11,900 nt of DNA, taken from the NCBI GenBank assembly GCA_027339635.1, contig DAHWNZ010000071.1, positions 1 to 11,900 of the forward strand, written 5' to 3'. The position numbers and the translations under genes were made by a program. This stretch comes from AG-12 sp027339635 (GTDB lineage Bacteria; Chloroflexota; Dormibacteria; Aeolococcales; Bog-877). The first letter of the stretch is position 1, and every line of letters starts with the position of its first letter. The notes below the pieces were generated by a model. It worked only from the letters and a program-made list of their open reading frames with translations. It searched no databases and was not told the origin of the DNA. Shown piece by piece: positions 1 to 6,135 of the stretch.

Positions 1-351
1 GCTGCCCTCATCGCCTATCGCCAAGAGTGGGAAGCGGCCGCTGAGCCTTCGCGACCAATGCCCACCGCAGCCGAGCAGCCGTCGGCGAGTCAGCAGCCTG
101 CCAACCCCATTGGTGACGGCTCGCGTGACGGCTCAGGCAGCCCAAGAGGCCGCCGATGCCCAGTCTGCGGCTCTCCGGTCCTCTCCTCCAGAGCCAGGTT
201 CTGCTCCGGGACCTGCCGCCAGGCTGCGTGGCGCCGGCGCCACGCGGGACCATCGGTCGAGTCCGTCGAGCTGCCACCACGCCGTCCGAAGGTCTACGAG
301 TGCCCCGAGTGCGAGCAGCGCTACCTCGACGAGTGGCGATGCCCTGACTGC

Positions 352-360
352 AATCTATTC
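352..360. repeat. 9-bp target-site duplication, left copy (AATCTATTC)
   Basis: AATCTATTC occurs here and again at 2387-2395, immediately outside the two inverted ends of the ISKra4-type element. A 9-bp duplication is what I recall for the ISKra4 subgroup. Confidence 0.93.
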
Positions 361-386
361 GGGTGCGGCTCTTTTCAAGGGACGTC
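361..386. repeat. Left terminal inverted repeat of the ISKra4 element
   Basis: Twenty-six bases starting GGGTGCGGCTCTTTT match the complement of 2361-2386 with mismatches only at positions 16 and 26. It contains the final codons and stop of the transposase. Confidence 0.93.
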
Positions 387-1886
387 ATTCTGCCCCGGAA
401 TCGAGTTGCGGAGGTAGCGTGAGTGGTGGATTCGGCGCTTCTCGCGGAGGAGATGGAACCGCCAATAGTCCTCGAAGTCGCCGTTGGTCCGCAAAGCCCG
501 GAGCTTGAGGACCGCTTCGGCACCCGCCAGGCCCCAGCGCGCTCCGGTGATGTCAAGCCTATCCTTGACCAGATGGCGACAGGCACCCTCGATCACACCA
601 CTAGCAATCGGCCATCCCTCCCGTAGCGCCTGAGGGTAGTCCAGGTAGGGCCGCTTGTTGAGCAGATAGGTGGCACAGTTGTCGGCGCCCTCCCGCCGGG
701 CTGACGCCAGGCCGCGCCGGGTGGCGCTGCGGCGCATGGCAGCGGCCACCTGGCCGGCCTTGCCTTTGAGGACTGCCATGGCTTGGGTGCGCACCCAGGC
801 CTCCGCCGCCGGGTCGCCTTGTGCATGGAAGCACCAGGCGGCCTTCCAGAGATACTCCAGCACATGGACGAAGTCGACCAGGATACGCACCGTCAGTTGG
901 CGCTTGCGGGCTTCGCTGTTGATCAGGTCGATCTGATGGTTGTTGCCGTCCACCAGCGCGATCCAGGTGCGTTGGTGATCGGGGTCACGGCGCTCGGCTT
1001 CCTCGAAGATCTGCGCCACCACGGTGGCGGCGTCGTCCACGACGCTGGCCGTCACCCACTTCGCCTTGGCTTTCGGGGCTGGTGGGGCCACTTCTTGGTC
1101 ATCGGGTCGCCGCAGAATCTGCTCTGGCGTGCGGGGGACAGGCGCGAGGTCATAGACGCAGCCGACCTCCGCCATCCGTTTGCGATTCCCCTTCTCTCCC
1201 CTGGAAAGGCGCGTCGCCAACTTCTGTCGGGTCTTGGCCGCGGCTTTGCGGGTACCCTCTCGCAGCGCCTCTGGTCGCATCACGATTCCCTTGCCGTCGC
1301 AGGAGAGAACGAGCACGTCCTCCAGAGCGCACGGTGCCCGGGAGCAGGCGCCGTAGTAGGCAGCGAAGTCGACGGCTGAGCGAATCGCCAGTTCCTCCAC
1401 CTGGCGCTTGCCGATCCGCACCGCAGTCGTCCGCTCGATGGCCGCCACCACCTCCTCGTAGGAGTCGCGCGCGACCTCGATCGCCACCTGCTTGCGAAGC
1501 CCGTGAGAGTACTCCTCCCGGGGCAGATTCAAGTGGCCGTCAGCGGGGTGGAGGTTCTCCTCGCCGCGCTTGCGGTAAGCCCGCCGGGTGACGTCCACCT
1601 CCCCGAAGACGGTGGTCAGGGACCGCTGGTGGCCGGTCTCGACGCTGGTGCGTTCCACCCCAGCGGCATCCACCACCTCCAGGCGGGGCTCGCGGTCAGC
1701 CCGCAGATCCAGGTGATCCTGGAGGAGGCGGCGGATCAACTCCCGGCCCTGAGCCCCCAGTGCGGCCTCCAGTTCGCCATGGGACATCGTGAAAGCGTCG
1801 TCGGTTTCCACGAAACTGAGTATCACTTCGAACTGCTCCCTGACGGCGGCAAACGGCGGCGGCATGGCCACCGCCAGGCCGATCAC
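375..1886 (-). CDS. ISKra4-family transposase (503 aa)
   Basis: This DDE transposase catalyses cut and strand transfer of the element's ends. Recognisable ISKra4-type blocks are LSCDGKGIVMRPEALRE (about 195-210), GNRKRMAEVGCVYDLAP (243-259), ALVDGNNHQID (310-320), VDFVHVLEYLWKAAWCFH (337-354) and GVIEGACRHLVKDRLDITGA (430-449). The likely catalytic acidic residues are D197, D313 and E433. The start is GTG at 1886, overlapping the stop of the upstream small gene as GTGA, a translational-coupling arrangement; ATG at codon 8 (1865) is a possible alternative. Length is normal for the family and the frame is uninterrupted. It ends in HSRYLRNSIPGQNDVP, whose last residues are encoded by the terminal inverted repeat. 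Confidence 0.95.
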   Translation of the reverse strand: MIGLAVAMPPPFAAVREQFEVILSFVETDDAFTMSHGELEAALGAQGRELIRRLLQDHLDLRADREPRLEVVDAAGVERTSVETGHQRSLTTVFGEVDVTRRAYRKRGEENLHPADGHLNLPREEYSHGLRKQVAIEVARDSYEEVVAAIERTTAVRIGKRQVEELAIRSAVDFAAYYGACSRAPCALEDVLVLSCDGKGIVMRPEALREGTRKAAAKTRQKLATRLSRGEKGNRKRMAEVGCVYDLAPVPRTPEQILRRPDDQEVAPPAPKAKAKWVTASVVDDAATVVAQIFEEAERRDPDHQRTWIALVDGNNHQIDLINSEARKRQLTVRILVDFVHVLEYLWKAAWCFHAQGDPAAEAWVRTQAMAVLKGKAGQVAAAMRRSATRRGLASARREGADNCATYLLNKRPYLDYPQALREGWPIASGVIEGACRHLVKDRLDITGARWGLAGAEAVLKLRALRTNGDFEDYWRFHLLREKRRIHHSRYLRNSIPGQNDVP

Positions 1887-2182
1887 TTCTCCCGCCGAGC
1901 GGCGGCGCGGATGCGCAATGCCGCCACTCCTGCGGCGGCGGCCGCATCCAGCTTGGCCTTGGTTGCTTGATAGCGGGCGAGGGCCCGGCGGACCTCGGGG
2001 ACTTCGGCCTCGGTCAGAGTCATGGTCTTGGTCCGGCCCTGCTCGGGGTAGGCCAGGGCGGGGCTCTGGTGCGGTTCACCGCGGGCGCAGTGGCAGTTGG
2101 ACCTGCCGCAGCGTCGGCTCAGGGTGAAGAGGACGCCGCGCAGCATCGACGGCGAGGAGGCAGAGCTGGGACGTTGTGGCAT
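1883..2182 (-). CDS. DUF6788-like small Cys-containing protein of the ISKra4 element (99 aa)
   Basis: The frame could begin at TTG 2194, but ATG at 2182 is preceded by GGAGG at a 5-base spacing, so I start there. The protein carries an N-terminal block RGVLFTLSRRCGRSNCHCARGEPHQSPALAY, in which three Cys and one His are closely spaced (CGRSNCHCARGEPH, plausible metal or nucleic-acid binding). A helical C-terminus rich in Arg and Ala follows (PEVRRALARYQATKAKLDAAA). From memory this matches the small DUF6788 proteins encoded just ahead of ISKra4-type and other transposases. It overlaps the transposase start by four bases, so the two are probably made together. Its role is not established; an accessory DNA-binding or regulatory function is an inference. 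Confidence 0.85.
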   Translation of the reverse strand: MPQRPSSASSPSMLRGVLFTLSRRCGRSNCHCARGEPHQSPALAYPEQGRTKTMTLTEAEVPEVRRALARYQATKAKLDAAAAAGVAALRIRAAARREK

Positions 2183-2193
2183 GAGCACCTCCA

Positions 2194-2218
2194 ATCTGTA
2201 GCTAGTTCACCTACAGAT
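2194..2218. promoter_or_regulatory. 8-bp inverted repeat ahead of the DUF6788-like gene
   Basis: ATCTGTAG (2194-2201) and CTACAGAT (2211-2218) form a perfect 8-bp inverted repeat with a 9-base spacer, directly upstream of the GGAGG site on the minus strand. It could be an operator for an element-encoded regulator or a hairpin in the leader. No convincing -35/-10 pair was identified with it. Confidence 0.5.
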
Positions 2219-2360
2219 AAGAACACAAACCTCGCTCCGTTTGCTGAACTGGACTTGAGATCAGTCCCTTGCCAGCCACTCCCCTGCTCCCAGAGGAGCG
2301 GCCACCTCGGTCAGTCAGGCGCTGAGACTGCCCACCTCACTGCCGCTATGGGCATCAGAC

Positions 2361-2386
2361 CACGTCCCTTCAAAAGAGCCGCACCC
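2361..2386. repeat. Right terminal inverted repeat of the ISKra4 element
   Basis: The complement reads GGGTGCGGCTCTTTT then GAAGGGACGTG, matching the left end at 24 of 26 positions. The repeat ends exactly where the target duplication begins. Confidence 0.93.
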
Positions 2387-2395
2387 AATCTATTC
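2387..2395. repeat. 9-bp target-site duplication, right copy (AATCTATTC)
   Basis: Identical to 352-360 and immediately outside the right inverted repeat. Confidence 0.93.
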
Positions 2396-2482
2396 TGCCG
2401 CGGGTTGGGCCATGGCGGCCCCTGCCCACATTGTGACGAACTCGTCGTGGTCGCGGAGCTACTGGGCGAGGTGAGCCGATGA
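2396..2482 (+). pseudogene. 3' part of the split zinc-ribbon protein gene
   Basis: Continuing the frame of the upstream fragment after one copy of the target duplication gives CRGLGHGGPCPHCDELVVVA then ELLGEVSR and a TGA stop at 2480-2482. This supplies the missing Cys residues of the last zinc module, and the sequence closely parallels a second fragment at 2735-2836. Restoration across the insertion, with coding sense on both sides, confirms that the IS landed in a gene. Confidence 0.8.
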
Positions 2483-2656
2483 CTACTACCACGCCTCGGC
2501 GCCACTCATGCTGGCCATCGGGGCTCACCCGGAGCCACAGGCCAGCAGCCACCCATGGACGGCATCTCCCCAACTTCCACGTTTTCCACCCTCCTCCCCA
2601 GACCCCTCCTCCCATTCCTACTACGACGAGCTTTCCACAGCCCGACATGACCTTGT

Positions 2657-2725
2657 TGGCCGCCACTGTCCAGTTCTCGTGGCCGCCAGCGTCCAGTTTT
2701 GCTGTCCGCCACTGTCCAGTTTTCC
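2657..2725. repeat. Three tandem 23-bp repeats, IS21-type terminal array
   Basis: Units at 2657-2679, 2680-2702 and 2703-2725 each follow the pattern TGGCCGCCACTGTCCAGTT plus four variable bases. They are contiguous, without spacers. Multiple short tandem copies near the ends are typical of IS21-family elements, where they act as transposase binding sites. The split zinc-ribbon gene just upstream probably belonged to this element. No istA or istB gene remains in the window. Confidence 0.75.
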
Positions 2726-2734
2726 CTGTCCCTT

Positions 2735-2836
2735 GACAATGTCTTCGCCCGGCGAGTCGGCCCAGGAGGCCCCTGCCCTCATTGCGACGAACCGGTGGCG
2801 GTGGCCGATCTCATTCCAGGTGCCATCGTCCGATGA
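2735..2836 (+). pseudogene. C-terminal fragment of a second zinc-ribbon protein
   Basis: The frame DNVFARRVGPGGPCPHCDEP then VAVADLIPGAIVR and TGA aligns without gaps to the C-terminus of the split gene (NLFCRGLGHGGPCPHCDELV and onwards). The GGPCPHCDE core is identical and flanking substitutions are conservative. Homology starts about ten bases after the 23-bp repeat array, so this copy was apparently cut by insertion or recombination at that element end. It has no start of its own and is a relic. Confidence 0.7.
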
Positions 2837-3102
2837 CCTCTCCCCTGGTGACCGTCATCGCCTTGCCCCGGATCCATCTCAATCGACGGTCGAAGAGGGG
2901 CCGGGGAGATGACGCTCAGTGGACAGCGGCTACGCCCCTGACCACTGAGCTTGGACAGCCCTGCGGCCTGTCCACATCACCCCCGCCCCGACGACGATGT
3001 AGGCTTCGCCCAGGACGTTCTCCGCCGCTACAGGAGCGTTCCCCCACAACCGAAGACTCGTGGCACCACCTGTCCCAACCCCCTTCCTGGCCTTCCCCGC
3101 TG
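2837..3102. other. Gene-free interval with inverted TGGACAG motifs
   Basis: No convincing coding frame is present. The perfect inverted repeat GCTCAGTGG (2914-2922) / CCACTGAGC (2942-2950) is followed by TGGACAG (2952-2958) / CTGTCCA (2968-2974). A further TGGACAG lies at 2920-2926. The motif is the complement of the core of the 23-bp repeats at 2657-2725 (CTGTCCA), so this may be the other end of, or debris from, the same IS21-like element. Confidence 0.45.
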
Positions 3103-3196
3103 GGGTGTCCGGTTTCAGCCAGAATGGGTGGCCGATTTCAACCGGACTGGGTGGCCGCTTTCGGCCGGAATGCCCGGCCGAATTGCCCGGAATGCA
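3103..3196. repeat. Four tandem 22-23-bp repeats, second IS21-type terminal array
   Basis: Units at 3103-3125, 3126-3148, 3149-3171 and a diverged one at 3172-3193 share the form GGGTGGCCG, TTTC, then CCGGAAT. The array ends in GGAATGCA, which looks like an element terminus. Its sequence differs from the 2657-2725 array, so it probably belongs to a different IS21-like element whose genes have been lost. Confidence 0.7.
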
Positions 3197-3630
3197 CAGC
3201 TGGCGGGCACGGCGTAGGACCTCGAGGAAGAGCGGGCTCTGGCCGAGGATGCCCTGGTAAAGGTCGATCTGCTTGATCGAGGGGGAGGCGGTCGAGAGGG
3301 GGTCAAGTTCCACGAGGAGCATGTGGGGCGTGATACCACCACCGCCCAGTACGACCTGTGCCGGGAGCTGACCACGAGTCTCGCTGAGAACAAACGCACC
3401 CTTGGCGGATGGCGGTCCGCAACGCCGAACCGACCCTCGGAAGTGGCTTTGCCGCGGACAGCGTGGTGGTCGTGGATCGCCGCCTACCAGCTCACTGACG
3501 ACCTGCCGGAGGTGGCGGATGCCACGCTTCGCGGAGTGGTCGGCAGCGTGGTGAGTCTTGCGCTCCCGCACCTCTGGATCGGATGGTGGCGGTGGGAGAA
3601 TAGAACAGCAGCGCGGCTGTCATGACTGCC
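3197..3630. other. Unidentified, probably decayed sequence beyond an IS end
   Basis: No intact gene is recognised. On the minus strand about 3197-3320 reads ELDPLSTASPSIKQ, then IDLYQGILGQSPLFLEVLRR, with G/C-rich third positions. The stretch ILGQSPLFLEVLRRAR faintly recalls the start of a sigma-54 interaction domain, but this is only a resemblance, and the frame stops making sense at the IS end. On the plus strand a frame from about GTG 3323 to 3625 contains a Trp-rich stretch (AWWSWIAAYQLTDDLPEVAD) of unknown affinity. I treat both as uncertain relics. Confidence 0.3.
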
Positions 3631-3638
3631 GATTGGAA

Positions 3639-3672
3639 GAGGCCGGGGAGACAGTGCCAGCTCCCCGGCCTC
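3639..3672 (-). terminator. Hairpin terminator after the Lon-like ATPase gene
   Basis: GAGGCCGGGGAG (3639-3650) and CTCCCCGGCCTC (3661-3672) form a perfect 12-bp GC-rich stem with a 10-base loop. It lies 12 bases beyond the ATPase stop codon. On the minus strand the stem is followed by TTCC, a weak U tract. A second, smaller hairpin (CGGCTCAGC 3677-3685 / GCTGAGCCG 3695-3703) overlaps the stop codon. Confidence 0.65.
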
Positions 3673-3684
3673 AAAGCGGCTCAG

Positions 3685-5187
3685 CTACGAAGCCGCTGAG
3701 CCGGCGTTGCCAGTCCTGTAACCCCCACACTCGTGAGGGAAGCTTCCGTCCAAGAGCCTAGCACGCTCCTGCCATGACCGCTCCCCAAACACCCGCACCG
3801 GGGGTCGATCCTGCAACCGAGGCTTTGGTAGCATGAGTCCCGACACCGCGAACACGCTGCCCAAGTCCTCGGACCCCGGCGCCGTTCGGGCCGGCCCGAA
3901 CCCGATAGCCCGCCGCTGGACCTCTTCCTCAGGGCGCGGGCCCAGCAGCGCCTCGATGAACTCCGGGGTGATCCACACCCGCCGGGTCGGCGCGCCTTGA
4001 GCAATGGCCCGGTTCAGCAGAGCCTCCATCCGGGTCTCCACTCCCCGCAGCCCGGCCTCGCCAGTCCCTCCGGCTGAGCCGGTCCCTCCGGCTGAGCCGG
4101 GGCTTCCGGCCGAGCCGGTCCCCGCGTATCCGTTCACCACCAGCTCCAAAGCGTCCGGCGGCATGGGCACCGTCCGGGTCGGCAGGTTGTAAGCCTTCAG
4201 CAGCCGGGGCCAGACATGGGAGCCCGCCACCTCCAAACGCTCGGCCGGAGTCAGGCCCACCACCTCCAAGACCTCGCAGCGATCCAGCACCGGCTCGGGG
4301 ATCGAGTCGGTCTCATTCGCGGTCGCCACGAAGCTCATCCAAGTCGTGGGGAACGGCACCCCCACGTAACGGTCGGTCCAGGCGGTCGAGCCCAGCAAGT
4401 CCAGCAGCCACGCCGTGGGCGAGCTGCCGTGCCAGCCGCCCAACCCGGCCTTGTCTATCTCGTCGAGCACCACCACCAGCCGGGCCGTCCCCGTCCGCCG
4501 GATCGCCCGAATGATGGCGCCGGGCTCCGCCGACCCGTAGATGCGGTCGGCCCCGGCGATGTACGCGTCGTCGACCGCAGCCATCGGCACCGGCACCACC
4601 TCGCAGGGGCGGTCGAGCGCGGCGGCCATGGCCCGCGCCAGCGTGGTCTTGCCCGTGCCGGGCGGGCCCACCAACAGCAGCGGCCGCAGGCGGTGCTCGC
4701 CGTCCCCCTGCCGCTCCAGGTGGGCCTGAGCCGCCACCCGGTCGGCCAGGATGGCCTTCACCCTGGCGTGCCCGCCGTGGGCCGCGTCCAGCGCCCGCAG
4801 GGCAGCCAGAGCGGGCCGACGCTTGGCTGGCGGCTCATCCCAGGGCAGGTCCGCCATCAGGCGCAGCCAGGCGCGCTGATGCGTGCCCTCGTCTTCGGGG
4901 ATGCCCTCCAGTCGCCGGGCGACCGCCTCCACCTCGGCCCTGACCGCCTCCGAGGCCTCCGCCACCGCAGCCCTCGCGCGGGCCACCAGGGACTCCGGGG
5001 CGGCCTCCTGCCGCTCCCTGAGCGCGTCGATAGCGGCCTCCGCCCTCTCGCGAGCCTCTTCCCCTCGATCCTCTGCCTCGTCGAGGGCATGCCGCCGGAT
5101 CGGACACTCGTCTCGGGAGAGCGTCGGGTGCAGCAGACCGCAGTCGGAGCACGGGCGAGGGTCGAGGTCTCCACGGAAGCGAGACAT
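3685..5187 (-). CDS. Lon-like AAA+ ATPase lacking the protease domain (500 aa)
   Basis: ATG at 5187 is preceded by GGAGGTG six bases upstream, so I reject the longer frame to 5544. Order of parts: Cys cluster CSDCGLLHPTLSRDEC (13-28), Ala/Glu/Arg-rich helical, probably coiled-coil region (35-95), a Lon-like linker LMADLPW (110-116), then the AAA+ core. The core has Walker A GPPGTGKTT (174-182), Walker B VVVLDEIDK (238-246), sensor 1 FVATAN (286-291) and a sensor-2-like GLRGVETR (379-386). Blocks such as IRAIRRTGT and the sequence around the Walker B site match the ATPase module of Lon. There is no serine-lysine protease domain: only about 90 residues follow the last AAA+ helices. An insert at about 354-378 is Gly/Ser/Ala-rich and encoded by tandem repeats. 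Probably an ATP-driven protein remodelling factor; target unknown. The neighbours are mobile elements. Confidence 0.85.
   Translation of the reverse strand: MSRFRGDLDPRPCSDCGLLHPTLSRDECPIRRHALDEAEDRGEEARERAEAAIDALRERQEAAPESLVARARAAVAEASEAVRAEVEAVARRLEGIPEDEGTHQRAWLRLMADLPWDEPPAKRRPALAALRALDAAHGGHARVKAILADRVAAQAHLERQGDGEHRLRPLLLVGPPGTGKTTLARAMAAALDRPCEVVPVPMAAVDDAYIAGADRIYGSAEPGAIIRAIRRTGTARLVVVLDEIDKAGLGGWHGSSPTAWLLDLLGSTAWTDRYVGVPFPTTWMSFVATANETDSIPEPVLDRCEVLEVVGLTPAERLEVAGSHVWPRLLKAYNLPTRTVPMPPDALELVVNGYAGTGSAGSPGSAGGTGSAGGTGEAGLRGVETRMEALLNRAIAQGAPTRRVWITPEFIEALLGPRPEEEVQRRAIGFGPARTAPGSEDLGSVFAVSGLMLPKPRLQDRPPVRVFGERSWQERARLLDGSFPHECGGYRTGNAGSAAS
4061..4126. repeat. 18-bp tandem repeat inside the Lon-like ATPase gene
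   Basis: Units at 4061-4078, 4079-4096 and 4097-4114, plus a partial unit to 4126, follow CCGGTCCCTCCGGCTGAG. On the minus strand each encodes six residues of the type SAGGTG, making a flexible linker between the AAA+ core and the sensor-2 helix. The frame is kept because the unit is a multiple of three. Confidence 0.85.
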
Positions 5188-5521
5188 TTGGGCACCTCCT
5201 GCCAGCCACCAGGGTTCGCGCACGGAGCGCACATCTGTCCCCTGAGAGACTGTGGTGGCGCCGACCCACTGGTCCACGCCTGTCGGGAGTCTGCCGCGAG
5301 GTCGCAGAGGGAAAAACTCCTCTGGGTGAGCCGGCCCATGGGCCAGTCGGACCGGCCATGGCAGGCGCCCCCCAGCACCCCTCCACCACATAAGCCACAG
5401 GCCCGCTTTCCCAGGTCCACTCCGACGGCGAGCCGGCCGCGGAGGGCTGCCAAGGTCTCCCGTGGGAGGCGGAGCCGCGTGCGGGAGAGCTGGTCCCCGG
5501 ACCTGCCATCGGCAGGGGAGT

Positions 5522-5562
5522 CCCGGTGCGGAGCCCACCCGCAATCGGGATTCCGCACCGGG
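5522..5562. repeat. Nested hairpin upstream of the ATPase gene
   Basis: CCCGGTGCGGA (5522-5532) pairs with TCCGCACCGGG (5552-5562), an 11-bp perfect stem. The 19-base loop itself contains CCCG-CAAT-CGGG, giving a second stem inside the first. It could be an RNA structure in the leader or a protein-binding site. Confidence 0.6.
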
Positions 5563-5623
5563 TTGGCGGTCCCCGGCCGCGGCTGCGGATACGCCCTGGG
5601 AAGGGACCGGGAATGCCCTCGCC

Positions 5624-5657
5624 TGAGCCGCCGGTTATACCCCTTACCGGCGGCTCA
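5624..5657. repeat. 12-bp stem hairpin upstream of the ATPase gene
   Basis: TGAGCCGCCGGT (5624-5635) pairs perfectly with ACCGGCGGCTCA (5646-5657) around the 10-base loop TATACCCCTT. There is no T tract on either side, so a simple intrinsic terminator is less likely than a structured leader or factor-binding site. Confidence 0.6.
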
Positions 5658-6018
5658 CGGGGCCAAACTGGTCCTTCTGATCTCCCACCTGGGCATCACA
5701 TGGACACCAGTTGCCTGGTTGCTCAGAGCTTCCATTCCTCATGGTGTCGGAAACCCGTGCCGAAGCACTGGCTCATGGGTGACTCACACGCGGGGCTTCA
5801 AAGCTTGAGGTGCTCTGGAGCACGAACCGAAGCCGCCGTCCGGTACGTGCCATCTATGCCAGCTTCGCGGTTGACGCTGGGTGCACTTCGCCACCGCTCC
5901 CCCGACCGCCGCGGTAGTCAAGGCCCCGGCAGCGTAATCGCTATCGGCCGGGAGCCATGTCCAGCACACCGCGGTCGCCTCAGCTTCTCCGATGGTCCCG
6001 GCGGCCGGTGCGTTGACA

Positions 6019-6026
6019 GCGTCAAC
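6019..6026. repeat. 8-bp target-site duplication, left copy (GCGTCAAC)
   Basis: GCGTCAAC is repeated at 7966-7973, directly outside the inverted ends of the IS256-type element. IS256 elements usually make 8-9 bp duplications. Confidence 0.9.
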
Positions 6027-6053
6027 GAGGTTGTCCCGATCGTCGTGGAATTT
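6027..6053. repeat. Left terminal inverted repeat of the IS256 element
   Basis: Matches the complement of 7939-7965 at 21 of 27 positions. The conserved blocks are GAGG, TGTCCC and CGTGGAATTT, separated by a variable 6-base core. Confidence 0.88.
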
Positions 6054-6135
6054 GAGGTGGTGGTCCCCCGCCTCTGGCCTGCCGTGAGGCAGACTTGGGG
6101 CATCTCAAGCGACCAAGGGAAACGGAGGACCACCG

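Larger units (their letters stand above)
1..417 (+). pseudogene. 5' part of zinc-ribbon protein gene, split by ISKra4 insertion
   Basis: The frame is open from the window edge. The first ATG is at 58, without a clear ribosome site, so the true start may lie upstream. Counting from that ATG, Cys pairs are at residues 34/37 and 49/53 (CPVC ... CSGTC, followed by RQAAWRRRH) and at 82/85 and 95/98 (CPEC ... CPDC), which is the layout of tandem zinc ribbons. At base 361 the frame runs into the inverted repeat of an IS element and ends at an artificial stop at 415-417. Joining base 360 to base 2396 (one target-duplication copy removed) continues the frame for 28 more residues and adds C102, C111 and C114, giving 129 residues in all. 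From memory, similar small proteins accompany IS21-like elements, which fits the IS21-type repeats downstream. The biochemical role is unknown; a nucleic-acid-binding accessory is an inference. Confidence 0.75.
361..2386 (-). mobile_element. Complete ISKra4-family insertion sequence, 2,026 bp
   Basis: The element is bounded by 26-bp inverted repeats beginning GGGTGCGGCTCTTTT (361-386 and the complement of 2361-2386; 24 of 26 positions match) and by the 9-bp direct repeat AATCTATTC. Inside are two coupled minus-strand genes: a small DUF6788-like protein and the DDE transposase. The transposase stop codon (375-377) lies inside the left inverted repeat, so coding sequence runs into the element's end. 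Both genes are intact and the ends are nearly perfect, so the insertion looks recent and possibly still mobile. It splits a zinc-ribbon gene. Confidence 0.95.
5188..6018. other. Gene-poor leader between the ATPase gene and the IS256 element
   Basis: No coding frame here has recognisable content or a good ribosome site. The stretch holds the palindrome GGCCCATGGGCC near 5334 and the two large hairpins at 5522-5562 and 5624-5657. The minus-strand promoter of the ATPase gene should lie in this interval, but I see no clear -35/-10 pair. Confidence 0.45.

Noticed and set aside
2657..3196. CRISPR-like short repeats
   Set aside because: The 23-bp units are contiguous without spacers and match the terminal arrays expected of IS21-type elements.
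5188..5544. 119-codon N-terminal extension of the Lon-like ATPase frame
   Set aside because: ATG 5187 has an ideal GGAGGTG ribosome site. The extension is Arg/Pro/Trp-rich, contains the large hairpin region's edge and resembles no domain.
4216..5808. 530-codon open frame on the plus strand
   Set aside because: It is antisense to the Lon-like ATPase, rich in His/Arg/Pro/Gln, with no motif. It is a typical GC-rich shadow frame.
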